A stretch of 64,000 bases of DNA, taken from contig NZ_LN651337.1 in the NCBI RefSeq assembly GCF_000826145.2, forward strand, positions 3,774 to 67,773, read 5' to 3'. This stretch comes from Sporosarcina koreensis. GTDB taxonomy: Bacteria > Bacillota > Bacilli > Bacillales_A > Planococcaceae. This document shows positions 9,037 to 18,227 of this stretch, in pieces. The translations under genes and the position numbers were made by a program. The number at the start of each line of letters is the position of its first letter. The stretch's first letter is position 1. The notes under the pieces were generated by a model, which worked only from the letters and a program-made list of their open reading frames with translations, did not search any database and was not told the origin of the DNA.

Positions 9037-9994
9037 AGTTTAATACACTTGTGAGCACTTCAATATTCCGGCGTTGGAGTGTGAAGTAGTCTTCGTCCTT
9101 TGCGATGTCATCCTCCGTCAACACGGACAGGTTGTGGAGAACGGCTGAATCGGCGCCGATTTCATCCTGAACGACTTTTGTCAGTTTCGAGCTGACATTC
9201 TGCTCGAATAATATTGTCTTCACATGCTTTTCCTTAGCTTCTGCAACGATGGCAGCAAGCTGTTTCTGGGACGGCTCGCTCTGTGTGTTCAAGCCGGCAA
9301 TCGCCACTTGTTCAAGGCCGTATTGGTGTGCAAGATAGCCGTAAGCGGCGTGGGAGACGAAGAATGTTTTCGAAGAGGCACTGTCACTCATCTGTCGGAA
9401 CTCATCATCGAGTTTTTCGAGATCTTTCTTCAGCTCTTCGAAATTCTTCTCGTATAACTCCTTGTTTTCGGGTGCCTGCTCGGTCAGCCCATCTTTGACA
9501 GCCTCCGCAAGGTCTGCACTGAGGATAGGGGAAATCCAGACGTGCGGGTCCATCTCCCCGTGATGATGGCCGTCTTCATGTTCTTCATCTCCATCGTGAT
9601 GATGGCCTTCCATCAAGCTGGACGGATCGATGTTCTCTGAAGCCGCAATCATCTTCACGTGCTGATCTTTCAGTGTCTTTTCGGCATTATCGACAAATCC
9701 TTCAAGGCCGAGTCCGACATAGAAGAACAAGTCGGCATCCGCAAGCTTCATCATCTCTTTCTGCGTCGGTTCGAAAGTATGCTCATCCGTACCAGCCGGA
9801 TAGATCGTCTTTACTGATACAGTGTCACCACCGATCCGTCCTGCGAAGTACTGCAGCGGATAGACGGTTGTGTAGACAGAGATTTTACCTTCAGCACCTT
9901 CAGATGCAGCCTTATCATCGTTTTTGCCGCATGCACCCAAGGCGAGCAGCAGGATGATCAGGAACACGGCAGCCGCCCATTTGCTATGTTTCAT
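9035..9994 (-). CDS. znuA: Zinc ABC transporter substrate-binding lipoprotein
   Basis: 319-aa cluster A-I metal-binding protein (ZnuA/AdcA type) anchored by a lipobox (LLLALGACG) after an N-terminal hydrophobic segment. A His-rich acidic loop (EGHHHDGDEEHEDGHHHG) follows a DEHTFEPT ligand region, and later ligands lie in DPHVWISP and VSHAAYGYL. It captures Zn(II) outside the membrane for an ABC importer. No permease or ATPase gene is adjacent, so these must be elsewhere. A Zur-type palindrome sits directly upstream. GGAGG is 9 nt before the ATG. Confidence 0.92.
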   Translation of the reverse strand: MKHSKWAAAVFLIILLLALGACGKNDDKAASEGAEGKISVYTTVYPLQYFAGRIGGDTVSVKTIYPAGTDEHTFEPTQKEMMKLADADLFFYVGLGLEGFVDNAEKTLKDQHVKMIAASENIDPSSLMEGHHHDGDEEHEDGHHHGEMDPHVWISPILSADLAEAVKDGLTEQAPENKELYEKNFEELKKDLEKLDDEFRQMSDSASSKTFFVSHAAYGYLAHQYGLEQVAIAGLNTQSEPSQKQLAAIVAEAKEKHVKTILFEQNVSSKLTKVVQDEIGADSAVLHNLSVLTEDDIAKDEDYFTLQRRNIEVLTSVLN

Positions 9995-10010
9995 CAGAAT
10001 ACCTCCAATT

Positions 10011-10024
10011 AGTAATCATTACGA
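10011..10024 (-). promoter_or_regulatory. Zur box upstream of znuA
   Basis: Minus-strand TCGTAATGATTACT matches the Bacillus Zur core TCGTAATNATTACGA except at the last positions. It lies 17-30 nt before the znuA start, where it would block transcription when zinc is sufficient. Confidence 0.8.
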
Positions 10025-10081
10025 TTTAAAAAAGCGCCTGTCTATCATAACGGAAAAGACAGGTGCTTGCAAGTGCTAAAG

Positions 10082-10312
10082 TTATCGGGCCTTCTCTTTC
10101 TTAGGAGGCACGGGATCGAATCCGCCTTTGTGCAGCGGATGGCATTTCGAGATGCGGATAATGGTCAGGAAGATTCCTTTGACAGCGCCGTGCGTTTCCA
10201 CTGCTTCGACACCGTAATGAGAGCAGGTCGGATGAAAGCGGCATGTCGGCGGCGACAGGGGGGAAATCCATTTCTGATAGAAACGGATCAGCGTCACGAT
10301 GATCTGCTTCAT
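10082..10312 (-). CDS. yidD: Membrane protein insertion efficiency factor YidD
   Basis: 76-aa basic protein of the YidD family, with the diagnostic [14 protein letters not shown] motif and an N-terminal amphipathic segment with YQKWISP. The family is membrane-associated and thought to assist YidC-dependent insertion. AAGGAG precedes the ATG. It is read toward znuA, and the znuA promoter lies in the gap between them. Confidence 0.93.
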   Translation of the reverse strand: MKQIIVTLIRFYQKWISPLSPPTCRFHPTCSHYGVEAVETHGAVKGIFLTIIRISKCHPLHKGGFDPVPPKKEKAR

Positions 10313-10339
10313 AGCAACGAACTCCTTATGTTGAACTGT

Positions 10340-10365
10340 GTTTAGTGTACTCCCTCCGGTGGTAA
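10340..10365 (+). promoter_or_regulatory. Candidate SigB promoter for dps
   Basis: GTTTAG at 10340-10345, 14 nt spacer, TGGTAA at 10360-10365, compared with the SigB consensus GTTTAA-N12-15-GGGTAT. A SigA-like TAAAAT overlaps at 10363-10368. dps is a classical SigB target in Bacillus subtilis. Confidence 0.5.
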
Positions 10366-10414
10366 AATGACAGGGAGACGTATTTACTATATGAATGGAA
10401 AAGGGGTTTTTGTC

Positions 10415-10864
10415 ATGTCTGCAGATTTACTGAAGGAATTGAACACACAAGTTTCCACTTGGTCGGTCATGTATGCGAAACTGCATAATTACCATTGGTA
10501 TGTGAAGGGGCACCAGTTCTTCACTCTGCATGCCAAATTCGAGGAACTGTACAACGAAGCGACACAGCACATGGATGATATAGCGGAACGTGTGCTGACG
10601 CTCGGCGGTGAGCCGACAGCAACATTGAAACAGCATCTTTCGGATGCGGTGATCAGCGAAGCATCCGGTGACGAAAAGGCGGAGCAGATGGTGGCGACAC
10701 TCGTGTCTGACTTTGCTGCGATCATGAAATCCCTGAAGAAAGGGATGGAACTGTCGGTTGATGAAGGGGACGTCATGACAGAAGATCTCCTCAATGCTGT
10801 GTACCAGAGCATCGAGAAGCACCAGTGGATGCTGAACGCGTTCCTCGGTGAAGACAACAAATAA
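10415..10864 (+). CDS. dps: Dps-family DNA-binding ferritin-like protein
   Basis: 149-aa mini-ferritin that oxidises and stores iron and protects DNA under stress. The inter-subunit ferroxidase ligands are visible in HNYHWYVKG and [11 protein letters not shown]. The ATG at 10415 is chosen because AAAAGGGG is 8-10 nt upstream; the in-frame ATG at 10391 would add residues not expected for the family. A SigB-type promoter is positioned upstream. Confidence 0.93.
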   Translation: MSADLLKELNTQVSTWSVMYAKLHNYHWYVKGHQFFTLHAKFEELYNEATQHMDDIAERVLTLGGEPTATLKQHLSDAVISEASGDEKAEQMVATLVSDFAAIMKSLKKGMELSVDEGDVMTEDLLNAVYQSIEKHQWMLNAFLGEDNK

Positions 10865-10924
10865 GGCGGATCGCTTCACCCCTGCACGGCACAGCCGATA
10901 ACAGAGGGGAAAGGAGCTGATTTC

Positions 10925-11098
10925 ATGGATATAACATCCATCATGTCGAACCAGCTGCGAAGCCTGCAGTCCGCCGTCCAGCTCACCATTTTGGATAAGA
11001 GTATGACGTCCGGTGCGTCCGCTGCAATGGAATTGCTTCAGTCGATGCCTGAAGCGGCACACCCGACAAAAGGCGGCTCGGTCGACGTGAAAGCCTGA
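10925..11098 (+). CDS. Small YjfB-like putative motility protein
   Basis: 57-aa protein with GGGAAAGGAG 7-9 nt before its ATG. The sequence opens MDITSIMSNQ, continues as an amphipathic helix (LRSLQSAVQL) and ends polar. Short length, Met-rich helical start and overall pattern resemble the YjfB putative motility family; the match is by eye and not decisive. It sits between dps and a terminator, so it may be co-transcribed with dps. Confidence 0.6.
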   Translation: MDITSIMSNQLRSLQSAVQLTILDKSMTSGASAAMELLQSMPEAAHPTKGGSVDVKA

Positions 11099-11102
11099 CC
11101 GG

Positions 11103-11142
11103 CAGCGCACTCCCCTTCCGCGGGGGAATGCGCTGTTTTTTG
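11103..11142 (+). terminator. Terminator after dps operon
   Basis: Stem CAGCGCAC-TCCCC / GGGGGAATGCGCTG with T-run, just after the 57-aa gene. Confidence 0.85.
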
Positions 11143-11148
11143 TTTTCA

Positions 11149-11177
11149 TTGTCTAACTAAAAGTGAATGTGTAAAAT
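11149..11177 (+). promoter_or_regulatory. SigA promoter for malic enzyme
   Basis: TTGTCT (11149-11154), 17-nt spacer, TAAAAT (11172-11177). It lies about 50 nt before the malic enzyme start. Confidence 0.6.
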
Positions 11178-11229
11178 AGGTCTGTGACTCAACCAACAAA
11201 GATACGGACGATACAAAGGAGAATTCAGA

Positions 11230-12549
11230 ATGTCAACCACACCCTATTTACGCAACCTGATCATCGAAACGCCTTCAAAGCCGGGCAATTTAGCAAAAGT
11301 GACATATGCAATCGGCCAGCTGGAAGGGGATATCGGTGACATCCAGACCATCAAAGTCGGAACACTGTCAACAATCCGGGACGTATCCGTTCAATGCAGC
11401 GACGAAGCACAGCTGATGGAAATAGTGGACGCCATCAATGCAATCGGGGACGGCATTCAGGTGCAGGCCATTTCAGACGATGTTTTGCGTGCCCATGAAG
11501 GCGGGAAAATACATATGAAGAGCAGGATGGAGATCCGGTCTCTCGGGGATCTGCGGCGCGTCTATACGCCGGGCGTCGCGAACGTCTGCAAAGTGATCGA
11601 GAAAGATCCGCAGCAGGCCCAGTTCTTCACAGGCATCTCGAATACGGTCGCCATCGTGACGGACGGAACTGCAATCCTCGGGCTCGGCAATATCGGCCCG
11701 GTCGCCGGAATGCCGGTTATGGAAGGCAAGTCCGTCCTGTTCGACCAGTTTGCCGGAATCAGCGGAGTGCCGATCCTTCTCGATACGAGCGATCCTGACA
11801 AAGTCGTCGAGACCGTCAAACATATCAGTCGGACATTCGGCGGTATTCTGCTCGAGGATATCGGATCGCCTCACTGCTTCGAGATCGAAGAGCGGCTGAA
11901 GAAAGATCTGGATATCCCCGTCATGCATGATGATCAGCATGGTACTGCGGTTGTCGCGCTTGCGTCCACGCTGTCCGCGTGCCGGCAGGCCGGCGTGAAG
12001 CTTGAAGACTCCGTCGTCGGCCAGATCGGACTCGGAGCTGCTGGTCTTGCGATCAGCCGCATGATGATGGCGTACGGCGTCAAGGAAATGAAAGGAACAG
12101 ATCGAAATGACGCCGCACTTGAGCGTCTTGCCGGATATGGGGGGACCATTGCGGAATCTCTGGAAGACATTATGGCGACAAGCGATATTATCATCGCGAC
12201 AACGGGCGTTGAAGGACTTATCAAACCCGAGATGGTGCGGCCGGGCCAAATCATCCTGGCGCTGTCCAACCCGTTTGCTGAAATCCAGCCGGAGGCAGCA
12301 CTGCAGGCAGGCGCCGCGTTTGCAGCGGACGGCCGGCAAGTCAACAATGTCCTCGGGTTCCCTGGTATCTTCCGCGGCGCGTTGAACGCACAAGCATCGA
12401 GCATCACATACGATATGCTCATAGCTGCCGCTCTGGCAATCGTGGAATCCACGAAGCCCGGCGATCTCGTCCCTCATCCGCTCGATCCGAATGTCCATCA
12501 GAATGTCGCCGATGCTGTGGAAAAAGTTGCAAATTTGACCTCTATGTAA
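11230..12549 (+). CDS. Malic enzyme with N-terminal ACT domain
   Basis: Oxidatively decarboxylates malate to pyruvate with reduction of NAD(P). The 439-aa protein has an N-terminal ACT-type regulatory domain (about 1-90, with KPGNLAKVTYAIG), then the malic-enzyme core with YTPGVA, the lysine-containing TDGTAILGLGNIGP segment, the metal-site EDIGSPHCFE and MHDDQHGTA motifs, and a Rossmann region GQIGLGAAGLA. The ACT domain suggests allosteric control. The cofactor cannot be fixed from sequence by eye, so no paralogue symbol is given. AAAGGAG precedes the ATG. Confidence 0.93.
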   Translation: MSTTPYLRNLIIETPSKPGNLAKVTYAIGQLEGDIGDIQTIKVGTLSTIRDVSVQCSDEAQLMEIVDAINAIGDGIQVQAISDDVLRAHEGGKIHMKSRMEIRSLGDLRRVYTPGVANVCKVIEKDPQQAQFFTGISNTVAIVTDGTAILGLGNIGPVAGMPVMEGKSVLFDQFAGISGVPILLDTSDPDKVVETVKHISRTFGGILLEDIGSPHCFEIEERLKKDLDIPVMHDDQHGTAVVALASTLSACRQAGVKLEDSVVGQIGLGAAGLAISRMMMAYGVKEMKGTDRNDAALERLAGYGGTIAESLEDIMATSDIIIATTGVEGLIKPEMVRPGQIILALSNPFAEIQPEAALQAGAAFAADGRQVNNVLGFPGIFRGALNAQASSITYDMLIAAALAIVESTKPGDLVPHPLDPNVHQNVADAVEKVANLTSM

Positions 12550-12616
12550 CCTGAGGATGGCATACATACATCCTGCCGTACAGAACCATACTGTACGTAA
12601 AAAGGATGGGATCCAA

Positions 12617-12949
12617 TTGGCGGAACCGAAAGTGAAGATGTATGTATCCATCACGAACCAGCAGATCATGCAGTATCCGGATGATTCACCCTATGAATTC
12701 GCGGTGGAGATACCGAAGTCATATCTGGAAATCTTTGAGCACCTCTTTGCTCAGACGAATGAATTGGAATTCAGGAATTTCCTGCGGGCGCACCTGCCGT
12801 ATGTTCCTTATCATTACGATCGGGACAACCATCACGTTGACCGCCGGCTCTACAAGATGTATGCCCTCGTCCATGAATTCACAGACGAGGAATCGAAGGC
12901 ATTCATTGAAGAACTGCCGTTTTTCAGACAGCCTGTGAAGACTCGCTGA
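12617..12949 (+). CDS. Conserved hypothetical protein
   Basis: Soluble protein of about 110 aa with a Tyr- and His-rich centre (PYHYDRDNHHVDRRLYK) and no membrane segment. I do not recognise the family. TTG at 12617 is favoured because AAAGGATG lies 8 nt upstream; an in-frame ATG at 12557, which would add 20 residues, has only a weak site. It sits between malic enzyme and the Nudix gene on the same strand with no terminator seen between them. Confidence 0.65.
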   Translation: MAEPKVKMYVSITNQQIMQYPDDSPYEFAVEIPKSYLEIFEHLFAQTNELEFRNFLRAHLPYVPYHYDRDNHHVDRRLYKMYALVHEFTDEESKAFIEELPFFRQPVKTR

Positions 12950-12998
12950 AGAATCGTCAGCAGGGGCAGCCGGTCAGCCAGACAAGGATGTGATTGCC

Positions 12999-13454
12999 GT
13001 GTTGACGTTTGAAGATTTGAAAGGCAGCCGCGTTGAGCTCATTTTCGGTGAACAGGAACTCGAAGCAAGGCACGTGCTCGTCGTCCTGAAACACGACGGG
13101 AAGTGGCTGCTGACTGAGCATGTTATCCGGGGTACCGAGTTTCCTGGAGGAAAAGCGGAGCCGGGGGAGACGATCGAGGACGCAGCAGTTCGGGAAGTGA
13201 AGGAAGAGACAGGTGTGACGATCGGCCGTCCTGAAAAATTTGCCGAGTATGTCGTTTACACCGAGCCGCCGTTCTGCAAGGCGGTCTTCACGGCAGACGT
13301 TGCTGCGATCGACGAGGATCCGGAACTGTACGAAACGAACGGTGCTGTATGGATGACCGATGAGGAGCTCGATTCCTGCGTGACACTGAGCTTCCACATG
13401 AAAGACGAAGGGATGCATAAGCTCAGGGAGTGGGTGATACGTCATGATGAATGA
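12999..13454 (+). CDS. ytkD: Nudix hydrolase, YtkD-like nucleoside triphosphatase
   Basis: Nudix-fold hydrolase of about 151 aa. The Nudix box runs from GGKAEPGE to REVKEETG and is complete. The preceding KWLLTEH and RGTEFPGGK match the YtkD subgroup, known as an 8-oxo-dGTP pyrophosphatase in Bacillus subtilis. The start is uncertain: the AAGGATG site best suits GTG at 12999 or TTG at 13002, while GTG at 12990 abuts it. The end overlaps the next gene by 11 nt. Confidence 0.88.
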   Translation: MLTFEDLKGSRVELIFGEQELEARHVLVVLKHDGKWLLTEHVIRGTEFPGGKAEPGETIEDAAVREVKEETGVTIGRPEKFAEYVVYTEPPFCKAVFTADVAAIDEDPELYETNGAVWMTDEELDSCVTLSFHMKDEGMHKLREWVIRHDE

Positions 13455-14229
13455 TGCGGAGATTGTCTCATACCGGGTATATCCTTCCCCGAACGCATCT
13501 GTGGAACTTACGGAGATCACCTACATGTCCGGCGGTATGAAAGTGAAGGGGCTACTTGCGGAACCGAAGCAGGAAGGGGAATTCGAGGGCATCGTCTATA
13601 TGCGCGGCGGAATCCAGCATGTCGGCATGGTGCGGCCTGCCCGTGTCGCCCAGTTCGCAAGCCGGGGATTCGTCGTGTTCGCCCCGTATTACCGCGGCAA
13701 CCGCGGCGGGGAAGGCCGCGATGAATTCGGCGGCGCGGATCTGCAGGATGCTGTCAGTTCAGTCGATGTCCTGAAACAGAGCACCAAATGGAAAGACGGC
13801 CGGATACACCTGTTTTCGTTTTCCCGCGGCGGTCTGATGGCGCTCTGGACAGCGATCCTCAGGGAGGATATCACTTCCACCGTCCATTGGGCGGGGGTGT
13901 CCGACGTCGTCTTCACTTACAAAGAGCGGGAAGACATGCGCAGGATGATGAAGCGGGTCATCGGCGGGTCCCCGAACAGTGCGCCGGATGCATACCGGGA
14001 ACGGACAGCCTTGTTCCGAGTCGGTGAGATAGACGCACGTGTCCTGATCATCCACGGGCTGAAAGACGAGAACGTTTCGCCTGAGCAGTCCATCATGCTG
14101 GAGGACGCCCTCAGGGAAGCGCAGAAACCTGTGGAAACCTGGTATTTCCCGGACTACACCCACCATTTCCCTTCCTGGCACAATGCAAAGATCGTCCGTG
14201 ATCTGACGGATTGGATGAAAGCACAATAA
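13444..14229 (+). CDS. ytmA: Prolyl-oligopeptidase-like alpha/beta hydrolase (YtmA-like)
   Basis: 261-aa serine hydrolase of the S9/dienelactone-like fold. The nucleophile elbow is FSFSRGG, a Ser-X-Ser-X-Gly variant of GXSXG, near residue 124. The acid lies in HGLKDENVSP and the His in DYTHHFPSW. The start overlaps ytkD, with GGGAG upstream, so the two are probably coupled. The Bacillus homologue YtmA has no firmly established substrate. Confidence 0.82.
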   Translation: MMNDAEIVSYRVYPSPNASVELTEITYMSGGMKVKGLLAEPKQEGEFEGIVYMRGGIQHVGMVRPARVAQFASRGFVVFAPYYRGNRGGEGRDEFGGADLQDAVSSVDVLKQSTKWKDGRIHLFSFSRGGLMALWTAILREDITSTVHWAGVSDVVFTYKEREDMRRMMKRVIGGSPNSAPDAYRERTALFRVGEIDARVLIIHGLKDENVSPEQSIMLEDALREAQKPVETWYFPDYTHHFPSWHNAKIVRDLTDWMKAQ

Positions 14230-14258
14230 AAGAACCTCCCGGCCGGGAGGTTCTTTTC
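14228..14258. terminator. Bidirectional terminator
   Basis: Perfect stem AAAAGAACCTCCCGG / CCGGGAGGTTCTTTT between the convergent ytmA-like and pckA genes. Confidence 0.88.
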
Positions 14259-14270
14259 GCTGCGTCAGAA

Positions 14271-15857
14271 TCAGATGATCGGACCGCCTTTTTGGATGAT
14301 CTCAGGTGAAACGTGATTGAATTTCTTGAAGTTCTCCTTGAACAGGTCCGCAAGCTCTTTTGCTTTGGCATCGTAGTCAGCCGGATTGCTCCAAGCGTTC
14401 CGCGGGTTCAGCACTTCGGCAGGCACGCCTTCGATCGCTGTCGGAATCTGAAGACCGAACGTAGCGGACGTTTCCGTTTCCGCAGTATCGAGCTCTCCGG
14501 ACAGTGCTGCGCGCACCATCGTACGGGTATGCTTCAAGTCCATCCGTTTGCCGACACCGTATGCGCCGCCCGTCCAGCCTGTGTTGACCAGGAACACGCG
14601 GGAGCCGTGCTCATCGATCTTCTTCCCGAGCATATCGGCATAGACCGTTGCAGGAAGCGGGAGGAATGGGGATCCGAAGCATGTCGAGAATGTCGCTTCC
14701 GGAGATGTGATGCCGCGTTCCGTTCCGGCGAGCTTGGATGTGAAACCGCTCAGGAAGTGGTACATCGCCTGCTCCTTCGTCAGCTTTGAGATCGGAGGGA
14801 GGACGCCGAACGCATCCGCAGTCAGGAAGATGATTGTTTTCGGGTGGCCTGCCACGGACGGCAGGACGATGTTGTCGATGTTGCCGATCGGATAGGCAGC
14901 CCGCGTATTTTCGGTCAGCGTGTTGTCATCGTAGTCCGGGATGCGTGTATCTTTATCGAGCACGACGTTTTCGAGAACTGTGCCGAATTGGATCGCACCA
15001 TAGATTTCAGGCTCCTTCTCAGGGGAGAGGTTAATGCACTTCGCATAACATCCGCCTTCGATATTGAAGATGCCGTGATCCGACCAGCCATGCTCGTCAT
15101 CACCGATCAGCTTGCGGTTCGCATCTGCTGAAAGGGTTGTCTTTCCTGTCCCGGACAAACCGAAGAATAATGCGGAATCGCCGTCTTCTCCGACGTTTGC
15201 TGAGCAGTGCATGGACAGGATCCCGTTTTCAGGAAGCAGATAGTTCATAACAGAGAAGATGGATTTCTTCATCTCTCCCGCATATTCGGTTCCGCCGATC
15301 AGGACGACTCGCTTTTCGAGGGAGATGATCACGAACGTCTCGGAATCCGTTCCATCGACTGCAGGATCCGCTTTGAACGAAGGGGCAGCCAGGATCGTGA
15401 ACTGAGCCTCATGCGTCTTCAGTTCCTCTTCCGTCGGCCGGATGAACAGCTGGTGGACAAACAGGTTCTGCCAGGCATACTCGTTGACGACCTGGATGGA
15501 AAGTTGTGATGATTTGTCGGCACCTGCGAAGCCTTTGAAGACGAAGAGCTCATCTTTCGCTTTCAGGTGGCCGAGCACTTTGTGGTACAATGAATCGAAA
15601 TGGTCCTCGGAAATCGGACGATTCACAGAACCCCAGTCGATTTTCTCTTTGGAAGGGGTCGCTTCCACTATGTAACGGTCTTTAGGTGAACGGCCGGTGT
15701 ATTTACCGGTCTGCGCTGTAACGGCTCCATCGGCTGACAGCTTTGCCTCTCCGCGGGACACTGCCTTTTCAACCAATACAGGCACTGACGGCTGCAAGGT
15801 GACGGTTGGTCCGGAAAGAAGCTTTTTGAGTCCATTATCAAGTTTCGCTGAAATCAT
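14271..15857 (-). CDS. pckA: Phosphoenolpyruvate carboxykinase (ATP)
   Basis: Converts oxaloacetate and ATP to phosphoenolpyruvate, the entry step of gluconeogenesis. The 528-aa protein has the kinase-1a P-loop [13 protein letters not shown], the kinase-2 metal motif in [12 protein letters not shown], the N-terminal [11 protein letters not shown] motif and a C-terminal [11 protein letters not shown] segment. AAAGGACGG precedes the ATG. The upstream region holds an inverted repeat and a CcpN-like operator, fitting glycolytic repression as in Bacillus subtilis. Confidence 0.97.
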   Translation of the reverse strand: MISAKLDNGLKKLLSGPTVTLQPSVPVLVEKAVSRGEAKLSADGAVTAQTGKYTGRSPKDRYIVEATPSKEKIDWGSVNRPISEDHFDSLYHKVLGHLKAKDELFVFKGFAGADKSSQLSIQVVNEYAWQNLFVHQLFIRPTEEELKTHEAQFTILAAPSFKADPAVDGTDSETFVIISLEKRVVLIGGTEYAGEMKKSIFSVMNYLLPENGILSMHCSANVGEDGDSALFFGLSGTGKTTLSADANRKLIGDDEHGWSDHGIFNIEGGCYAKCINLSPEKEPEIYGAIQFGTVLENVVLDKDTRIPDYDDNTLTENTRAAYPIGNIDNIVLPSVAGHPKTIIFLTADAFGVLPPISKLTKEQAMYHFLSGFTSKLAGTERGITSPEATFSTCFGSPFLPLPATVYADMLGKKIDEHGSRVFLVNTGWTGGAYGVGKRMDLKHTRTMVRAALSGELDTAETETSATFGLQIPTAIEGVPAEVLNPRNAWSNPADYDAKAKELADLFKENFKKFNHVSPEIIQKGGPII

Positions 15858-15909
15858 AGGTCGATTACCGTCCTTTTCATTATAGCCCTCGATGGGGCGC
15901 TATATTTTG

Positions 15910-15949
15910 AATTAGTATAACACATTAAGAATAATAAACTATACTAATT
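15910..15949 (-). promoter_or_regulatory. pckA promoter region with CcpN-like operator
   Basis: The minus strand reads TGTGTTATACT (15924 to 15914), which fits the CcpN pattern TRTGHYATAYW as I recall it, and contains a TATACT -10 box. The same block is framed by a perfect 10-bp inverted repeat, AATTAGTATA at 15910-15919 and TATACTAATT at 15940-15949, centres 30 bp apart. Confidence 0.6.
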
Positions 15950-15980
15950 GAAAACTCAAGTGAGAGATACGGAAAAATGT

Positions 15981-16009
15981 TTGACAACCGGTGTCTTTTT
16001 TCGTAGCAT
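15981..16009 (+). promoter_or_regulatory. SigA promoter for the metK transcript
   Basis: TTGACA at 15981-15986, a 17-nt spacer and TAGCAT at 16004-16009, 16 nt before the S-box aptamer begins. Confidence 0.8.
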
Positions 16010-16025
16010 AGATAGTTGAACGGAT

Positions 16026-16208
16026 ACTCTTATCCCGAGCTGGCGGAGGGACAGGCCCTATGATGCCCGGCAACCTGCACAGACGTCCTTGTCTGTGAGA
16101 AGGTGCCAAACCTGAAGCAGGGATCACTCCCTGGACGATAAGAGTGAAAGGTGCCTGTAAACATATGCCTTTCCTCATGTATGCGATACGTGAGTGAGAG
16201 GCTTTTTC
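16026..16208 (+). promoter_or_regulatory. SAM-I (S-box) riboswitch with terminator, metK leader
   Basis: The aptamer runs from ACTCTTATC (16026) to GATAAGAGT (about 16145), closing P1. It contains the S-box core AGCTGGCGGAGGGACAGGC, CCTATGATGCCCGGCAACC and AAGGTGCCAA. The expression platform is a terminator hairpin GCCTTTCCTCATGTAT / ATACGTGAGTGAGAGGC with T-run at 16167-16208. High S-adenosylmethionine would stop transcription before metK, a feedback loop on its own product. Confidence 0.93.
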
Positions 16209-16341
16209 TATTATATGGTTCGCCTTTGTCCTTGGTACCGTTAACGTCGCTTCTCTTCAGGCGCGGGACGAAACTGGGAAAACGAGAGTACCGTATCACG
16301 AATCCGCTGCAGGGAAGCCTGCGGCTGAAGGAGGAAATCAG

Positions 16342-17553
16342 ATGACTAATCGGCGGCTGTTCACTTCAGAGTCGGTAACGGAAGGCCATCCGGACAAAAT
16401 GTGCGACCAGATTTCAGATGCGATCCTGGATGCCATCATCGCAGAGGATCCGAATGCACGGGTGGCATGCGAAACAACAATTACGACAGGTCTCGTGCTG
16501 GTGATCGGTGAAATCACGACGACGACCTATGTCGACATCCCGAAAGTGGTCCGGGAAACCGTCAAGGAGATCGGCTACACACGTGCGAAATTCGGCTTTG
16601 ACTACGAGACATCATCCGTCCTGACGTCAATCGACGAACAATCACCGGATATTGCGGCGAGTGTGGATGTCGCCCTCGAAGCGAGGGAAGGGCAGATGGA
16701 CGACGAAGAACTGGAAGCGATCGGTGCTGGGGATCAGGGCCTGATGTTCGGCTTTGCGTGCAACGAAACGGAAGAGCTCATGCCGCTGCCGATCAGCCTG
16801 GCGCACAAGCTGTCGCGCCAGCTCACGAAGGTCCGGAAAGACGAAACCCTCGATTACTTGCGGCCGGACGGCAAGACGCAAGTGACAATCGAGTATGACG
16901 GGGACAACCAACCGGTGCGTGTCGATACGATCGTCACATCGACACAGCATCATCCTGATGTGACTCTCGAGCGCCTGCAGCACGATATCCGGCAGTATGT
17001 CATCGACGCGGTCGTGCCTGCGCATCTGCTTGATGAGGAGACGAAGTATTTCATCAACCCGTCAGGCCGTTTCGTCATCGGCGGACCGCAGGGGGATGCC
17101 GGCTTGACCGGACGCAAGATCATCGTCGACACGTACGGCGGCTATGCCCGCCACGGCGGCGGTGCCTTCTCGGGCAAGGATGCGACGAAAGTGGACCGCT
17201 CGGCTTCGTATGCGGCCCGCTACGTGGCGAAGAACCTGGTCGCTGCAGGGCTTGCCGACCGCTGTGAAGTGCAGCTTGCGTATGCAATCGGTGTTGCGAA
17301 ACCTGTGTCGATCTCCGTGGATACGTTCGGCACCGGTCAGCTGTCCGAAGATGTACTGGTGGAACTCGTCAGGAAGCATTTCGATCTCCGGCCTGCCGGG
17401 ATCATCAAGATGCTCGACCTGCGCCGTCCGATTTACAAGCAGACGGCCGCCTATGGCCACTTCGGCAGAACGGATGTCGATCTGCCGTGGGAACGCACCG
17501 ACAAAGCGGAGACGCTGAGAGCAGGAGCGGTCCATGCCGGCCGGACGCTATGA
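16342..17553 (+). CDS. metK: S-adenosylmethionine synthetase
   Basis: Makes S-adenosylmethionine from methionine and ATP. The 403-aa sequence shows the N-terminal [13 protein letters not shown], the [10 protein letters not shown] hexapeptide region, [14 protein letters not shown] and [16 protein letters not shown] motifs. AAGGAGG is about 8 nt before the ATG. About 130 nt separate the riboswitch terminator from the start codon, and no gene or clear structure was seen there. Confidence 0.97.
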   Translation: MTNRRLFTSESVTEGHPDKMCDQISDAILDAIIAEDPNARVACETTITTGLVLVIGEITTTTYVDIPKVVRETVKEIGYTRAKFGFDYETSSVLTSIDEQSPDIAASVDVALEAREGQMDDEELEAIGAGDQGLMFGFACNETEELMPLPISLAHKLSRQLTKVRKDETLDYLRPDGKTQVTIEYDGDNQPVRVDTIVTSTQHHPDVTLERLQHDIRQYVIDAVVPAHLLDEETKYFINPSGRFVIGGPQGDAGLTGRKIIVDTYGGYARHGGGAFSGKDATKVDRSASYAARYVAKNLVAAGLADRCEVQLAYAIGVAKPVSISVDTFGTGQLSEDVLVELVRKHFDLRPAGIIKMLDLRRPIYKQTAAYGHFGRTDVDLPWERTDKAETLRAGAVHAGRTL

Positions 17554-17555
17554 TG

Positions 17556-17596
17556 AAAAAAAGCAAGGCAGCGGAATAGTCGCTGCCTTGCTTTTG
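17556..17596. terminator. Bidirectional terminator
   Basis: Stem AAGCAAGGCAGCG / CGCTGCCTTGCTT with A- and T-runs between the convergent metK and ytoA genes. Confidence 0.87.
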
Positions 17597-17607
17597 GTAT
17601 AGGATGA

Positions 17608-18126
17608 TCAGCTCTTCTGCTGCATCCGCTTATACGATTGTCCCTTTTCCACATAGCTCGCGGTGATACGCGCCATATCCGCCCGGTCCGCTTCGTTCAG
17701 CTCCCGTACGACTTTTGCCGGGGAGCCAAGTGCGAGCATGCCGGGAGGGATTGTTTTTCCCGGCGGCACCAGGCTGCCTGCGCCTAGGAATGCACCTTCT
17801 CCGATAACCGCGCCGTCCAGGACGATAGATCCCATTCCGACCAATGCCCCTTTTTTGACAGTGCAGCTGTGCAATGTAACCTTATGGCCGATGGTGACGT
17901 CATCTTCTATGATAAGCGGGGTGCCCGGGCTCTGGTGCAGGCAGGACAGATCCTGGATACTGACGTTCCTGCCGATACGGGTCGGTGCAACGTCACCCCG
18001 GATGACTGTGCTGAACCAGACGGATGATCCCGCACCGATCTCGACATCGCCGGTGATGACGGCATGGTCGGCGACAAATACCGATTCGTCAAGGACCGGT
18101 GTGACTTCATTATATGGATAGATCAT
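17608..18126 (-). CDS. ytoA: Gamma carbonic anhydrase-family protein (YtoA-like)
   Basis: 172-aa left-handed beta-helix protein built from hexapeptide repeats. Zinc ligands typical of the gamma class can be placed at the His in SCLHQSP and the two in GHKVTLHS. It may be a carbonic anhydrase or a related acyl-carrier enzyme; activity is often unproven in this subgroup. The ATG at 18126 follows AAGGAGGG at normal spacing; the longer frame from 18171 has none. Confidence 0.88.
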   Translation of the reverse strand: MIYPYNEVTPVLDESVFVADHAVITGDVEIGAGSSVWFSTVIRGDVAPTRIGRNVSIQDLSCLHQSPGTPLIIEDDVTIGHKVTLHSCTVKKGALVGMGSIVLDGAVIGEGAFLGAGSLVPPGKTIPPGMLALGSPAKVVRELNEADRADMARITASYVEKGQSYKRMQQKS

Positions 18127-18227
18127 GGAATACCCTCCTTGTGATGCAATGCTGTATAATAATCTTATCAAAGTTTCAGAGTGTGCACAAAGAAGGTTGC
18201 ATAAGGCAATAAAGGGAGGAACCTATC

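Noticed and set aside
16151-16345. A 64-codon frame overlapping the metK start
   Set aside because: It lies across the riboswitch terminator and lacks a ribosome-binding site of its own.
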